Part shown: in pieces, positions 41,025-48,960 of the stretch | Layout: each line of letters opens with the position of its first letter | Position numbering within the stretch: position 1 is the first letter of the stretch | Source of the DNA: Acidimicrobiia bacterium | Lineage (GTDB): Bacteria > Actinomycetota > Acidimicrobiia > Spongiisociales > JAENVV01 | NCBI GenBank assembly: GCA_024637275.1 | Contig: JAGXFS010000139.1 | Span: forward strand, 1 to 48,960 | Reading direction: 5' to 3' | Length of the DNA: 48,960 nt | Notes under the pieces: model-generated | The model's database searches: none | What the model saw: the letters and a program-made list of their open reading frames with translations, nothing else | Told to the model about the DNA's origin: nothing | Translations under genes and position numbers: made by a program

Positions 41025-44000
41025 GTGGACACGCTTTCCGCCGTACTCGAACGTATCGCCACCGCCGTACCCGACTCCCGGGGTGAGGCGATCGCCCAAC
41101 TGGCCAGTGCCTACCTGCGGCACACCGACGACGACACGCTTAGCGTCGAGGAAATCTACGCACGAGTCATCGAGCTCTTCGGGTTCATAGAAACCCGATC
41201 CGAGAAGGCCAAGATTCGGGCATTCAACGCCACGGTCGCTGAGCACGGATATGCCTCGACCGGGACGGTGCTGGAGCTCAGCGTCGACGACGGCCCGTTC
41301 TTGTTTGACACGGTTGCCGCCGAACTCCATCGGCGCGATCTGAAGGTAATACGAGCCGAACACCCGGTAGTTGGTACGGTCCGCGAAGACGATGTCCTTA
41401 CGAGCATCGTGCCAGGCCGACAGTCTGGTCATCGTGAGTCGGTCCAGCATTTTGAGCTGAACAAGCAACTCGACGCCGACGAAATCTCCGAACTCGAGTC
41501 GGCCGTCCGTCAAGTGATTAGCGATGCGCAGCAGGTCGCCGTCGACCACCAGACCATGCTCAACCGGGTGGACCGGATGATCAGCCTCGCCCACCAGTCA
41601 GGTGCTCGCTATCCGGAGGACACCATCAGCGAGACCTCCGCTTTCCTCGACTGGCTCCGCAAGGGCAACTTCATCTTTCTCGGCTACCGCGAGTATTTGC
41701 TTACGACGACCCCGGCAGGCAAGGCAGTCAATGCCGTGGCCGACTCGGGGCTCGGCCTGCTCCGCGACATGGCGAACTCCAGGGTCGGCGAACCAGTCTT
41801 GCTGTCGAGCCTGCGCCCGGAACTAGCGGCCCGCTACGTCGACGGACCGCTGTTGACTATCACGAAGACCAACCGGCGATCCTCCGTTCAACGCGACACC
41901 AAGATGGACTACATCGGACTGCGGCTGATCAACGATCAGGGCGAAACGACAGGCGAAGCACGCCTCATCGGCCTGTTCACCACAAAATCAGCGTCAGAGT
42001 CAGCCCTGCTAACCCCGATCCTTCGTCGCAAGCTCCAGGCCATCATCGAATCCGAAGACCTCATCGAAGGTTCTCGCGACCATAAGGCCGCCATCCAAAT
42101 GTTCGATGGATTCTCGAAGCATGACCTCTTCGCCAGCCCGACCGCCGATCTGAAGCTTGAGGTTGTTGGCCTGCTTCAGATGGCCAAGTCGGGTGCCGTT
42201 CACCTCTATGTACGACGTGACCAGCTAGAACGATCCGTCTTTGTCCTTTTGTCGCTACCGCATGAGAGCTTCAATGCCCGCCTCCGCCGGCAACTGCAGT
42301 CGTACTTCCTCGAAAAGTTTCACGGCACATCAGTCGACTACCACCTCAACCTCGCCGAGGCTACGGCAGCCCAGATCCACTTCACCATCTGGGTTGACGA
42401 AGACGGAATCCCGGAAGTACCTTTCAGCGAACTCGAAGCCGACGTCCGCCGCATGGCGAGATCCTGGCGCGACCAGGTGCATGATGCGCTGGCCGAACGA
42501 GGAGCCGACGCCGAGCGCCTCTGCGCCCTTTGGTGTGATCAGCTTCCCGAGTATTACCGCTCATCGACTCCCCTGGCGATCGCCGCCATGGACCTTGAGA
42601 ACCTTGAGGCCCTATCGAACTCGGGCAGCAAATTCCGCGTTGGTGTCCACAACGAACCCGGCCATACTTTTGGGGAACGACTTACCCGGATAACGCTCTA
42701 TCGGGAAGGCGAGAAACAAACACTTACAGAACTCGTTCCAGCTCTTGAAGACCTTGGACTACACGTCGTCGAGGAGGTACCTACCCGGGTTCGCAGCGGC
42801 CAATACCTGCACGATTTCGGCGTGCTGGACAAGACCGGTGAGCCACTCGATGCCGACGCAGTCGGTCTCCGTGTAGGAGCCGCCCTTGAGGCTGTGTGGT
42901 CGGGCGCCAGCGATTCCGACACGCTGAGCGGCCTGATCGTCAGCGACGGACTCGACCATCATCAGGTCGAAATCCTCCGAGCGTATCGGACCTATTGGCG
43001 ACGCATCCGCCCCGTCTTCACCGAGGGCTACATCAACGAGGGCCTCCTCCGCTACGGAGAAATCGCCGGTGACGTCGTCCACCTGTTCGAAGACAAGTTC
43101 GATCCGGAACGGGAATCGAACGACCTCGATGCGGCCGCACAAGCCATTCTGATCAAGCTCGATGCGGTTCCATCGGCGGACGACGATCGAATCTTGCGAG
43201 CCCTCGTGAGCCTTGTGCAAGCGACCGTGCGCACCAACTATTACCAACCGGAGCGTCGCGTGCTCAGCCTGAAGATGCGTTCGGCGTTGGTGCCCGACAT
43301 CCCTGCCCCCCGTCCCCTTTTCGAGATCTTCGTCCTCGGCCGCCATTTCGAAGGTATTCATCTCCGGGGTGGAATGGTGTCCCGGGGCGGACTCCGAGCC
43401 TCCGACCGCCGAGAAGACTATCGCACCGAAGTGCTCGGGCTCATGAAGGCACAGATGACCAAGAACGCGGTCATCGTTCCTGACGGAGCCAAAGGTGGTT
43501 TTGTCCTTCGTAATCCGCCTACTGATCGTGACCAACACCGCGAAGCCGTTCAAACGCAATATGAAGAGTTCGTGGCCGGCCTTCTTGACGTAACCGACAA
43601 TCTGGTCGACGGCAACGTTGTCCATCCGCCGGCCGTCCGCTTTTATGACGGCGACGACACGTACCTGGTCGTGGCGGCCGACAAGGGAACCGCCACCTTC
43701 AGCGACCTGGCGAACAGTATTGCCGCCCGCTACAACTTCTGGCTCGGCGACGCATTCGCGTCAGGCGGTTCAGCCGGGTACGACCACAAAGCTCTGGCGA
43801 TTACCGCCAAGGGTGCGTGGGAGTCGCTGAAGCGGCACTTCGGTGAGTTGGGCCTCGATCCCGCCGAAGACGAATTCCGGGTCATCGGCATCGGGGACAT
43901 GTCGGGTGATGTGTTCGGAAACGGCATGCTCTTGTCCGACAAGATCAAGCTGGTGGCCGCCTTCGACCATCGCCATATCCTGATAGATCCAGATCCCGAC

Positions 44001-45767
44001 CCCGCCAAGTCTTTCGCCGAACGCCAACGCCTCTTCAATGTGCCGCGCTCCTCATGGGACGACTACAACCGGGACCTCATTTCCGCCGGCGGCGAAATCT
44101 GGCCGCGGTCAGCCAAGACGATCACCCTCAGCAAAGAAGCCCGAGAGGCCATCGGTACTGACGTCGAGGCGTTCACACCGACTGCGCTTATTTCGGCGAT
44201 TCTCAAGGCGCCGGTTGATGTCCTCTGGAATGGCGGTATCGGCACATATGTCAAGGCTTCCTCAGAGTCGCACGAAGAGGTTGGTGATCGGGCCAACGAC
44301 GGTCTGCGGGTCAACGGCTCCGAACTCCGAACCCGGGTTGTCGCCGAGGGAGGCAACCTGGGGCTAACCCAGCAGGCCCGCATTGAGTTCGCCCACAACG
44401 GTGGAAACATCAACGCCGATTTCATCGACAACTCGGGTGGAGTCGACTGCTCGGACCGCGAAGTCAACCTCAAGATTCTCCTCAGAATGGCGATGGACGC
44501 CGGTCGACTCACTCTTGACGAGCGCGACGAACTCATCGCCAGTGTCGCACCGGACATCGTCAAAGGAGTTCTGTACAACAACTACCTCCAGGCCCAGATC
44601 CTGTCACAGGAGGTCCGTAGCTCGGCGCCACGCCTGGACGCCCACGAGGACCTGATGGCCGAACTCGAGGCCGAGGGCATCCTCGATCGAGCCATCGAGG
44701 GGCTCCCGACTTCTGAACAAATGGCCGAGAAACGAGCCGCTGGCCACGGACTGACCCGGCCCGAACTGGCTGTCCTGCTTGCCTACTCCAAGCGCAGCCT
44801 GCTTGATGCAATAGAAAGCTCCGTGTTGCTGGACGACCCCTACTTCGATGGCGATCTCCGCGAGTATTTCCCAGCAGCTGTGTCCGAGCGATTCGGCGAT
44901 CTGATCGGCCACCATCCCCTCCGTAAACGCCTCATCGCGACGATCCTGGCCAACGAGGTCCTCAACTCCGAGGGTCCGACATTCGTGTCTCGACTCTGCC
45001 AGCGGGTGGGCGCAGAGAAGGCCGAGGTCATCAAGGCCTATCGCATCGCCAGGGAGGCCAGTGGAGTAACCAAGCGTTGGGATGCCATCGAGGAGATATT
45101 CGAAGTCGTCGAGACCGGAATCTGGCACAAGCTCATGTCGGGAGCGGACGCTCTCGTCGCAGCCCTCACCCGCCGCTACCTGGCTGAGGTCAAAGAACGC
45201 ACCTTGATCGGCGAAGTAATCTCGAACTCGGTCGACGGTTATGTAGCCATCGAAGCCATCATCGACGACGGCGGGTCTGATCGCTGGCGAACCATCCGGG
45301 CCAGCACCATCGATCATCTCGTCATTTCCAACGTGCCGGTCGACGTTGCCAAATGGTATGCGTACGGACCGATCTTTGTGCACTCGCCCGGGGCGATTCG
45401 CCTCGCCCAACGTTACGACCGTGAGCCGCTCGAGTGCCTCAAGGTCATGCTGGCGGTTGGCGAAGCCGTGAGCCTTGATCGACTCGACGAGGCGCAGCAG
45501 AACTTCACGCCGAGGGTGCCCTGGGAGCGGTGGGCGATCCAGAGCATCATGGACGACCTGATCGGACTCCGGCGACGACTGGGAGCCGCGGTTCTAAGAA
45601 AGGGTGAAGGTCTGACCGGAGAAGAAGCCGTAGCCGCCTATGTGAAGGGGCACGCTCAGCAAATCGCCAGGATTGACCGGGTCATGGAAAGCTTCGAGAC
45701 CGCCTCCCATGACGACCTGACACCCATGATTGTCGCCATCCGCCAGGTGCGCACATTGCTCGCTTGA
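41025..45767 (+). CDS. gdh: NAD-specific glutamate dehydrogenase, large (about 180 kDa) type
   Basis: A 1,580-residue GDH of the large bacterial class (GdhB/L_180). It catalyses NAD-dependent oxidative deamination of glutamate to 2-oxoglutarate. The long N-terminal half contains ACT-like regulatory domains. The catalytic core has RGGMVSRGGLRASDRREDYRTEV (about residues 780-800), PDGAKGGFVLRNPP with the catalytic lysine (about 821) and VVAEGGNLGLTQQARIEF. A C-terminal helical region follows. The size and order are normal. GTG 41025 has TACGAT 7 bases upstream. A class I aminotransferase lies on the other strand just after it; both handle amino nitrogen. Confidence 0.95.
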   Translation: MDTLSAVLERIATAVPDSRGEAIAQLASAYLRHTDDDTLSVEEIYARVIELFGFIETRSEKAKIRAFNATVAEHGYASTGTVLELSVDDGPFLFDTVAAELHRRDLKVIRAEHPVVGTVREDDVLTSIVPGRQSGHRESVQHFELNKQLDADEISELESAVRQVISDAQQVAVDHQTMLNRVDRMISLAHQSGARYPEDTISETSAFLDWLRKGNFIFLGYREYLLTTTPAGKAVNAVADSGLGLLRDMANSRVGEPVLLSSLRPELAARYVDGPLLTITKTNRRSSVQRDTKMDYIGLRLINDQGETTGEARLIGLFTTKSASESALLTPILRRKLQAIIESEDLIEGSRDHKAAIQMFDGFSKHDLFASPTADLKLEVVGLLQMAKSGAVHLYVRRDQLERSVFVLLSLPHESFNARLRRQLQSYFLEKFHGTSVDYHLNLAEATAAQIHFTIWVDEDGIPEVPFSELEADVRRMARSWRDQVHDALAERGADAERLCALWCDQLPEYYRSSTPLAIAAMDLENLEALSNSGSKFRVGVHNEPGHTFGERLTRITLYREGEKQTLTELVPALEDLGLHVVEEVPTRVRSGQYLHDFGVLDKTGEPLDADAVGLRVGAALEAVWSGASDSDTLSGLIVSDGLDHHQVEILRAYRTYWRRIRPVFTEGYINEGLLRYGEIAGDVVHLFEDKFDPERESNDLDAAAQAILIKLDAVPSADDDRILRALVSLVQATVRTNYYQPERRVLSLKMRSALVPDIPAPRPLFEIFVLGRHFEGIHLRGGMVSRGGLRASDRREDYRTEVLGLMKAQMTKNAVIVPDGAKGGFVLRNPPTDRDQHREAVQTQYEEFVAGLLDVTDNLVDGNVVHPPAVRFYDGDDTYLVVAADKGTATFSDLANSIAARYNFWLGDAFASGGSAGYDHKALAITAKGAWESLKRHFGELGLDPAEDEFRVIGIGDMSGDVFGNGMLLSDKIKLVAAFDHRHILIDPDPDPAKSFAERQRLFNVPRSSWDDYNRDLISAGGEIWPRSAKTITLSKEAREAIGTDVEAFTPTALISAILKAPVDVLWNGGIGTYVKASSESHEEVGDRANDGLRVNGSELRTRVVAEGGNLGLTQQARIEFAHNGGNINADFIDNSGGVDCSDREVNLKILLRMAMDAGRLTLDERDELIASVAPDIVKGVLYNNYLQAQILSQEVRSSAPRLDAHEDLMAELEAEGILDRAIEGLPTSEQMAEKRAAGHGLTRPELAVLLAYSKRSLLDAIESSVLLDDPYFDGDLREYFPAAVSERFGDLIGHHPLRKRLIATILANEVLNSEGPTFVSRLCQRVGAEKAEVIKAYRIAREASGVTKRWDAIEEIFEVVETGIWHKLMSGADALVAALTRRYLAEVKERTLIGEVISNSVDGYVAIEAIIDDGGSDRWRTIRASTIDHLVISNVPVDVAKWYAYGPIFVHSPGAIRLAQRYDREPLECLKVMLAVGEAVSLDRLDEAQQNFTPRVPWERWAIQSIMDDLIGLRRRLGAAVLRKGEGLTGEEAVAAYVKGHAQQIARIDRVMESFETASHDDLTPMIVAIRQVRTLLA

Positions 45768-45787
45768 GCGATGCCATAACAGCGATG

Positions 45788-46930
45788 TCACAGTTCGGCG
45801 ATGCGCGCCAACGCCGAACTAAGGGTGTGTTCGTCCTTACAGAAGGCAAACCTCACCAGATGATCACCTTCCGACGATCGGTGATAAAACGCCGAGGGCG
45901 GAATGGCAGCCACGCCAATTTCTGTGATGAGGTGTTGTACGAACTCCACATCGTTGGCGAACCCGAACGACCGATGGTCGGCCAGAACGTAATAGGCCCC
46001 TTCCGGGGCGGTTGTTTGAAACCCGACCGCCTGCAGCCCGGCGACGAGCGTGTCGCGTTTGGACAGGTACATCGACCGCAACTCGGAAAAATAGGTTTCG
46101 GGCGCTCGGAGGGCAGCCGCCGCCCCGTACTGCATGGGATTCGGGGTGGTGAACGTCAGATACTGGTGCGCCGCCCGCACCGCCCGGGTGAGCGGTTCAG
46201 GGCCGATCGCCCAACCGGTCTTCCAACCAGTCACCGAGAATGATTTGCCGATCGACGAAAGCGTGAGCGTCCTGTCCCACATCCCCGGAAGTGTCGCCAT
46301 GCGGATGTGCTCTGCGCCATAGGTGATGTACTCATAGACCTCATCGGTTACCGCGACTACGTCGTGCTCCTGGCACAGTTCGGCGATCAGGGTCATCTCC
46401 GCGTGATCCAACACGCGCCCGGTCGGATTGTGGGGAGTATTCACGACGATCATGCGAGTGCGGGGGCCGAACGCGGCCCGTAGTTCGGCTTCGTCAAACC
46501 GGAAGTCTGGTGCGTGAAGTGTCACGTACCGGGGCACGGCTCCGGCCAAGGCACATCCAACCGGGTACGCGTCGTACGTGGGCTCGAATAGGACAACTTC
46601 ATCACCAGGATTGAGGTACCCGAGGAAAGTTGCCGCGAGCGCCTCGGTGCAGCCTGAGGTGACGGTGATCTCGCGACTCGGATCGACCTCGATACCGCTC
46701 ACCTCCAAAAAGCGGTCGGCGATGGCGCGCTGGAGGATGCCAATACCCATCGAAGGCGGATACTGATTCGATTCGTGTAGCAAGGCTTCCCGGGCCGCTT
46801 CTTTGACGAAGTCCGGTCCCTCCCACGACGGATACCCCTGCCCAAGATCGATGGCCTGGTGCTCGTGTGCCAGAGCGGTAATCGTCGTGAAAATGGTGGC
46901 CCCGAACGGAGCCAGGCGATCAGCAACCAT
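45788..46930 (-). CDS. Class I/II PLP-dependent aminotransferase
   Basis: A 380-residue fold-type I aminotransferase. PLP-site residues are visible: NTPHNPTGR, the Asp in VTDEVYEYITYG and the Schiff-base lysine in SSIGKSFSVTGWKTGW. It resembles kynurenine/methionine aminotransferases and the N-succinyl-diaminopimelate aminotransferase (DapC) group, so a link to the dap genes is possible but unproven. I chose ATG 46930 (MVADRLAPFG) because this matches the family N-terminus; TACAGT (46940-46945) lies 9 bases upstream. Confidence 0.9.
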   Translation of the reverse strand: MVADRLAPFGATIFTTITALAHEHQAIDLGQGYPSWEGPDFVKEAAREALLHESNQYPPSMGIGILQRAIADRFLEVSGIEVDPSREITVTSGCTEALAATFLGYLNPGDEVVLFEPTYDAYPVGCALAGAVPRYVTLHAPDFRFDEAELRAAFGPRTRMIVVNTPHNPTGRVLDHAEMTLIAELCQEHDVVAVTDEVYEYITYGAEHIRMATLPGMWDRTLTLSSIGKSFSVTGWKTGWAIGPEPLTRAVRAAHQYLTFTTPNPMQYGAAAALRAPETYFSELRSMYLSKRDTLVAGLQAVGFQTTAPEGAYYVLADHRSFGFANDVEFVQHLITEIGVAAIPPSAFYHRSSEGDHLVRFAFCKDEHTLSSALARIAEL

Positions 46931-47055
46931 ACCCGGACGACTGTAGCCGCCCGGGTGGCTCACAGACGCCGACCCCAATTGTCGGCTGATTGACATTCTC
47001 TTCACCATGCGATCGGGTGTTGGGTTGGAGCAGGTACACCTTCAAGGAGACAAAC

Positions 47056-47466
47056 ATGATTGACACCCTCCGGACCTTTTTTGATTCACTGCTCGACTAC
47101 CCGGACCTACCGCTCCTGCTTGTTCGGCTGGTCGTGGGCCTGGTCTTTGTCGTCGCGGTTCGCAATAAACTCAAAGGCGTCCCTGCCTTTGCCGAACACA
47201 ACGGACTAAGCGTCCCTGTGGCATGGGGCCTCGTGTTCGCCGAAGCGGCCGGTGGCATCGGATTCATTCTCGGCATACTTCCCCAACTGGCCGCCCTGGT
47301 CATCATGGGATCCATGCTCGGCTCGATGTCATTCCACATCTTCAAGTGGAAGAGCAAGTACTGGGCCGCCTCAGGGGGTTGGGAGTACGACCTGATGATC
47401 TTCGTCATGGCCTCGGTAATCCTGGTGAGCGGCGGTGGCGCTCTCGCACTCTGGCCGTCACTCTGA
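47056..47466 (+). CDS. DoxX-family membrane protein
   Basis: A 136-residue protein with four membrane segments and the DoxX pattern LLLVRLVVGLVFVVAVRNKLKG ... FAEAAGGIGFILGILPQLAALVIM. DoxX-type proteins occur with quinone- or redox-related enzymes and in oxidative stress systems; here it lies 169 bases before a flavoenzyme. The ATG has a clear AAGGAGA ribosome binding site (47044-47050). The upstream extension of the frame to 46990 is not supported. Confidence 0.8.
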   Translation: MIDTLRTFFDSLLDYPDLPLLLVRLVVGLVFVVAVRNKLKGVPAFAEHNGLSVPVAWGLVFAEAAGGIGFILGILPQLAALVIMGSMLGSMSFHIFKWKSKYWAASGGWEYDLMIFVMASVILVSGGGALALWPSL

Positions 47467-47635
47467 GATCGGCCGCGGCAGACCCTCGGGATAACAACCA
47501 GCCTCCTGGACGACGGTTACGACGGCCGAGTATTCCGATAACCTGGACCGCCGGAGAAAACCGGCCTCGGCTACGCAAGCCACGTCTCGATCCGCGAGAC
47601 TTGTTCGGGCGCAAGGACTCAAGACTGAAAGAACC
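47467..47635 (+). other. 169-base intergenic region without a recognised gene
   Basis: This gap between DoxX and the flavoenzyme contains no convincing small gene, intrinsic terminator or RNA motif. A GAAAGAA stretch just before ATG 47636 could serve as a weak ribosome binding site. No clear promoter pair is seen. Confidence 0.4.
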
Positions 47636-48960
47636 ATGGCAGGCAAAGTAGTCATCGTCGGCGGAGGCATCATCGGTGCACTCACCGCGTATCACCTCAC
47701 CAACCTGCATGGTTGGACAGAGGTCGTCGTCATCGACCAAGGGGACCTGCCCTTCAACGCCGGATCCACCTCGCATGCTCCTGGTGGGGTCGTGGCAGTT
47801 AGCCACAACCAGACCCTCACCCGGATGGCTGTCTATTCATCAGACCTGTATGGGAGCCTCAACCAATACGATGACAAGCACCGTCACTATTCGAAGGTTG
47901 GCGGGTTGGAACTCGCAAGAACCGACGAACGAATGGAAGACCTGGTCCGCTTGCACGGCGAATGCACCGGATGGGACGTCGAGACGCACTTGCTAAGCCC
48001 CGAAGAGACGGTCGAGCGGATGCATATTCTCGACCCGACCGCGTTCGTGGGTTCCCTGTTCGCTCCGAAATCAGCGCAGATAAAGGGCTATCACGTCGTC
48101 GGCGACCTCATGAAGCGCAGTCGAGCTCGCGGCGCCAGCTTTCACGCCCACACCAGGCTCGAGTCCATTCTGCGCTCGAACGGTCGGGTGCGCGGCGTCA
48201 CCACCAACAATCCTGCCTTGCCGCGCATCGACTGTGATCATGTGGTGATCGCCGCCAACATCTGGACACCGGCCATCCGGGACGCGTTCGGATTTCAGGT
48301 CCCGCTGATGGCCTACCAGCATCCGTATGCGATCACTGCCCCCCTCCCCGAATTGGCCGAATACAGCCCCGGCAACCTCGACGCCGAAATGAGCTTCCCC
48401 CTTCTGCGCGATATCGACAGTGCCATGTACTACCGCAAACACTGGGACGCCATGGGGATCGGCTCCTACCACCACGCCCCACAGATGGTCCGCCCCCATG
48501 ACGTTGGTTCATCGGCAATGCGACCCTTCACGCCGGATGATTTCGCCGAGCCATGGAAGCTCGCCCAGGAGCTCATCCCCATGCTGCGCGACAAAGAACC
48601 GGAGTTCGACACCGCGTTCAACGGCATGTTCGCTTTTTCAGCCGATGGCATGCCGATTATCGGAGAGTCACGGGAAGTCAAAGGACTCTGGTCGGCGAAC
48701 GCCGGGTGGATAACGCACGCCGCGGGGATCGCCAAGTCGCTCGCCGAATGGATGACCACGGGTGAAACAGAGTGGGATATGCGAGCCTGCAACCTGTATC
48801 GGTTCCAAAGCCACGCCACCACGCCGAAGTTTATTGAACGGGTCACAAAAAAGAACTACCGCGAGATCTACGACATCGTTCACCCTCGTCAACCCAACAG
48901 CGATCCTCGGGATGTGCGGCTTACGCCGATGCACAGCCGCCACGTCGAGGCGGGCGCGTC
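47636..48960 (+). CDS. FAD-dependent dimethylglycine/sarcosine dehydrogenase-like enzyme (runs off the right edge)
   Basis: An open frame of 441 codons from ATG 47636 to the window edge with no stop. It begins with the FAD-binding motif VVIVGGGIIGALTAYHL. STSHAPGGVV follows at about residue 45; in dimethylglycine and sarcosine dehydrogenases the matching His binds FAD covalently. Later features are FSADGMPIIGES and GLWSANAGWITHAAGIAKSLAEW, the usual end of the DAO domain, then the beginning of the linker that precedes the folate-binding GcvT-like domain. It probably demethylates a methylated glycine derivative, transferring one carbon to tetrahydrofolate. Only the N-terminal half is visible, so the exact substrate is open. 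Confidence 0.85.
   Translation, partial: MAGKVVIVGGGIIGALTAYHLTNLHGWTEVVVIDQGDLPFNAGSTSHAPGGVVAVSHNQTLTRMAVYSSDLYGSLNQYDDKHRHYSKVGGLELARTDERMEDLVRLHGECTGWDVETHLLSPEETVERMHILDPTAFVGSLFAPKSAQIKGYHVVGDLMKRSRARGASFHAHTRLESILRSNGRVRGVTTNNPALPRIDCDHVVIAANIWTPAIRDAFGFQVPLMAYQHPYAITAPLPELAEYSPGNLDAEMSFPLLRDIDSAMYYRKHWDAMGIGSYHHAPQMVRPHDVGSSAMRPFTPDDFAEPWKLAQELIPMLRDKEPEFDTAFNGMFAFSADGMPIIGESREVKGLWSANAGWITHAAGIAKSLAEWMTTGETEWDMRACNLYRFQSHATTPKFIERVTKKNYREIYDIVHPRQPNSDPRDVRLTPMHSRHVEAGA

Noticed and set aside
1-48960. tRNA, rRNA, CRISPR arrays, insertion sequences or prophage genes
   Set aside because: I looked for T-loop-like GGTTCGAATCC stretches, regularly spaced repeats, transposase motifs and terminal inverted repeats and found none that hold up.

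Overview
The window is a gene-dense, high-GC stretch of bacterial chromosome (about 45 protein genes, no RNA genes, no insertion sequences, no CRISPR). The gene set points to an actinobacterium, most likely from a non-streptomycete lineage such as Acidimicrobiia: a 1,580-residue NAD-glutamate dehydrogenase, an Lhr helicase overlapping a Nei-type glycosylase (an arrangement also found in mycobacteria), DinB/mycothiol-type proteins, DUF4032 and DUF427 proteins, RNase J next to dapA, and a TCGAAC-N4-GTTCGA LexA box before dnaE2. Sixteen genes have a TANNNT hexamer only 6 to 9 bases before the start codon and no ribosome binding site, the pattern of leaderless actinobacterial transcripts. The taxonomic placement is inference from gene content.

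Layout. 1-6667: the lysine/diaminopimelate genes dapA-rnj and M16 peptidase-dapB lie on the minus strand, separated by a plus-strand block holding a thioredoxin-TPR co-chaperone, two tandem cyclophilins (one cytosolic, one lipoprotein) and two membrane proteins. 6774-11738: a CobT-like metallopeptidase/VWA protein, a CobS/MoxR-like AAA+ protein with altered Mg ligands, a LOG-family protein and a DinB-fold protein. 12426-17811: lhr, nei2 and a small protein. 17812-22941: DUF971, a kinase-like DUF4032 protein, DUF427, a repeat lipoprotein, an SDR, a flavin reductase and a universal stress protein.

23100-23690 is the most unusual part. Two tandem paralogous 65/66-residue peptides share an N-terminal FGLSWDHGKRKLAAA block, one membrane or signal segment, and an identical RGSTWG C-terminus. 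Promoter and ribosome binding sites are visible, and the pair ends at the only clear intrinsic terminator in the window. I do not recognise this family. An ABC exporter (24137-26032, opposite strand) lies nearby.

26062-31357: a lipoprotein, a lipoate-ligase-like protein, a fusion of type II dehydroquinate dehydratase with an alpha/beta hydrolase (catalytic residues of both halves intact), a YhhN/lysoplasmalogenase-like membrane protein, a nuclease-like wHTH protein and an MFS transporter. 31381-40219: SOS-controlled dnaE2, divergent from a two-subunit aconitase X, then a DinB protein, mmsA, an SDR and an aldo-keto reductase, which look catabolic. 40216-48960: a small lipoprotein, a DUF1304 protein, the large NAD-glutamate dehydrogenase, a class I aminotransferase, DoxX, and the start of an FAD-dependent dimethylglycine/sarcosine dehydrogenase-like enzyme that runs off the window.

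The architecture is very compact. Operon partners overlap by 1 to 17 bases, and convergent genes often end on abutting or overlapping palindromic stop codons with no terminator between them.
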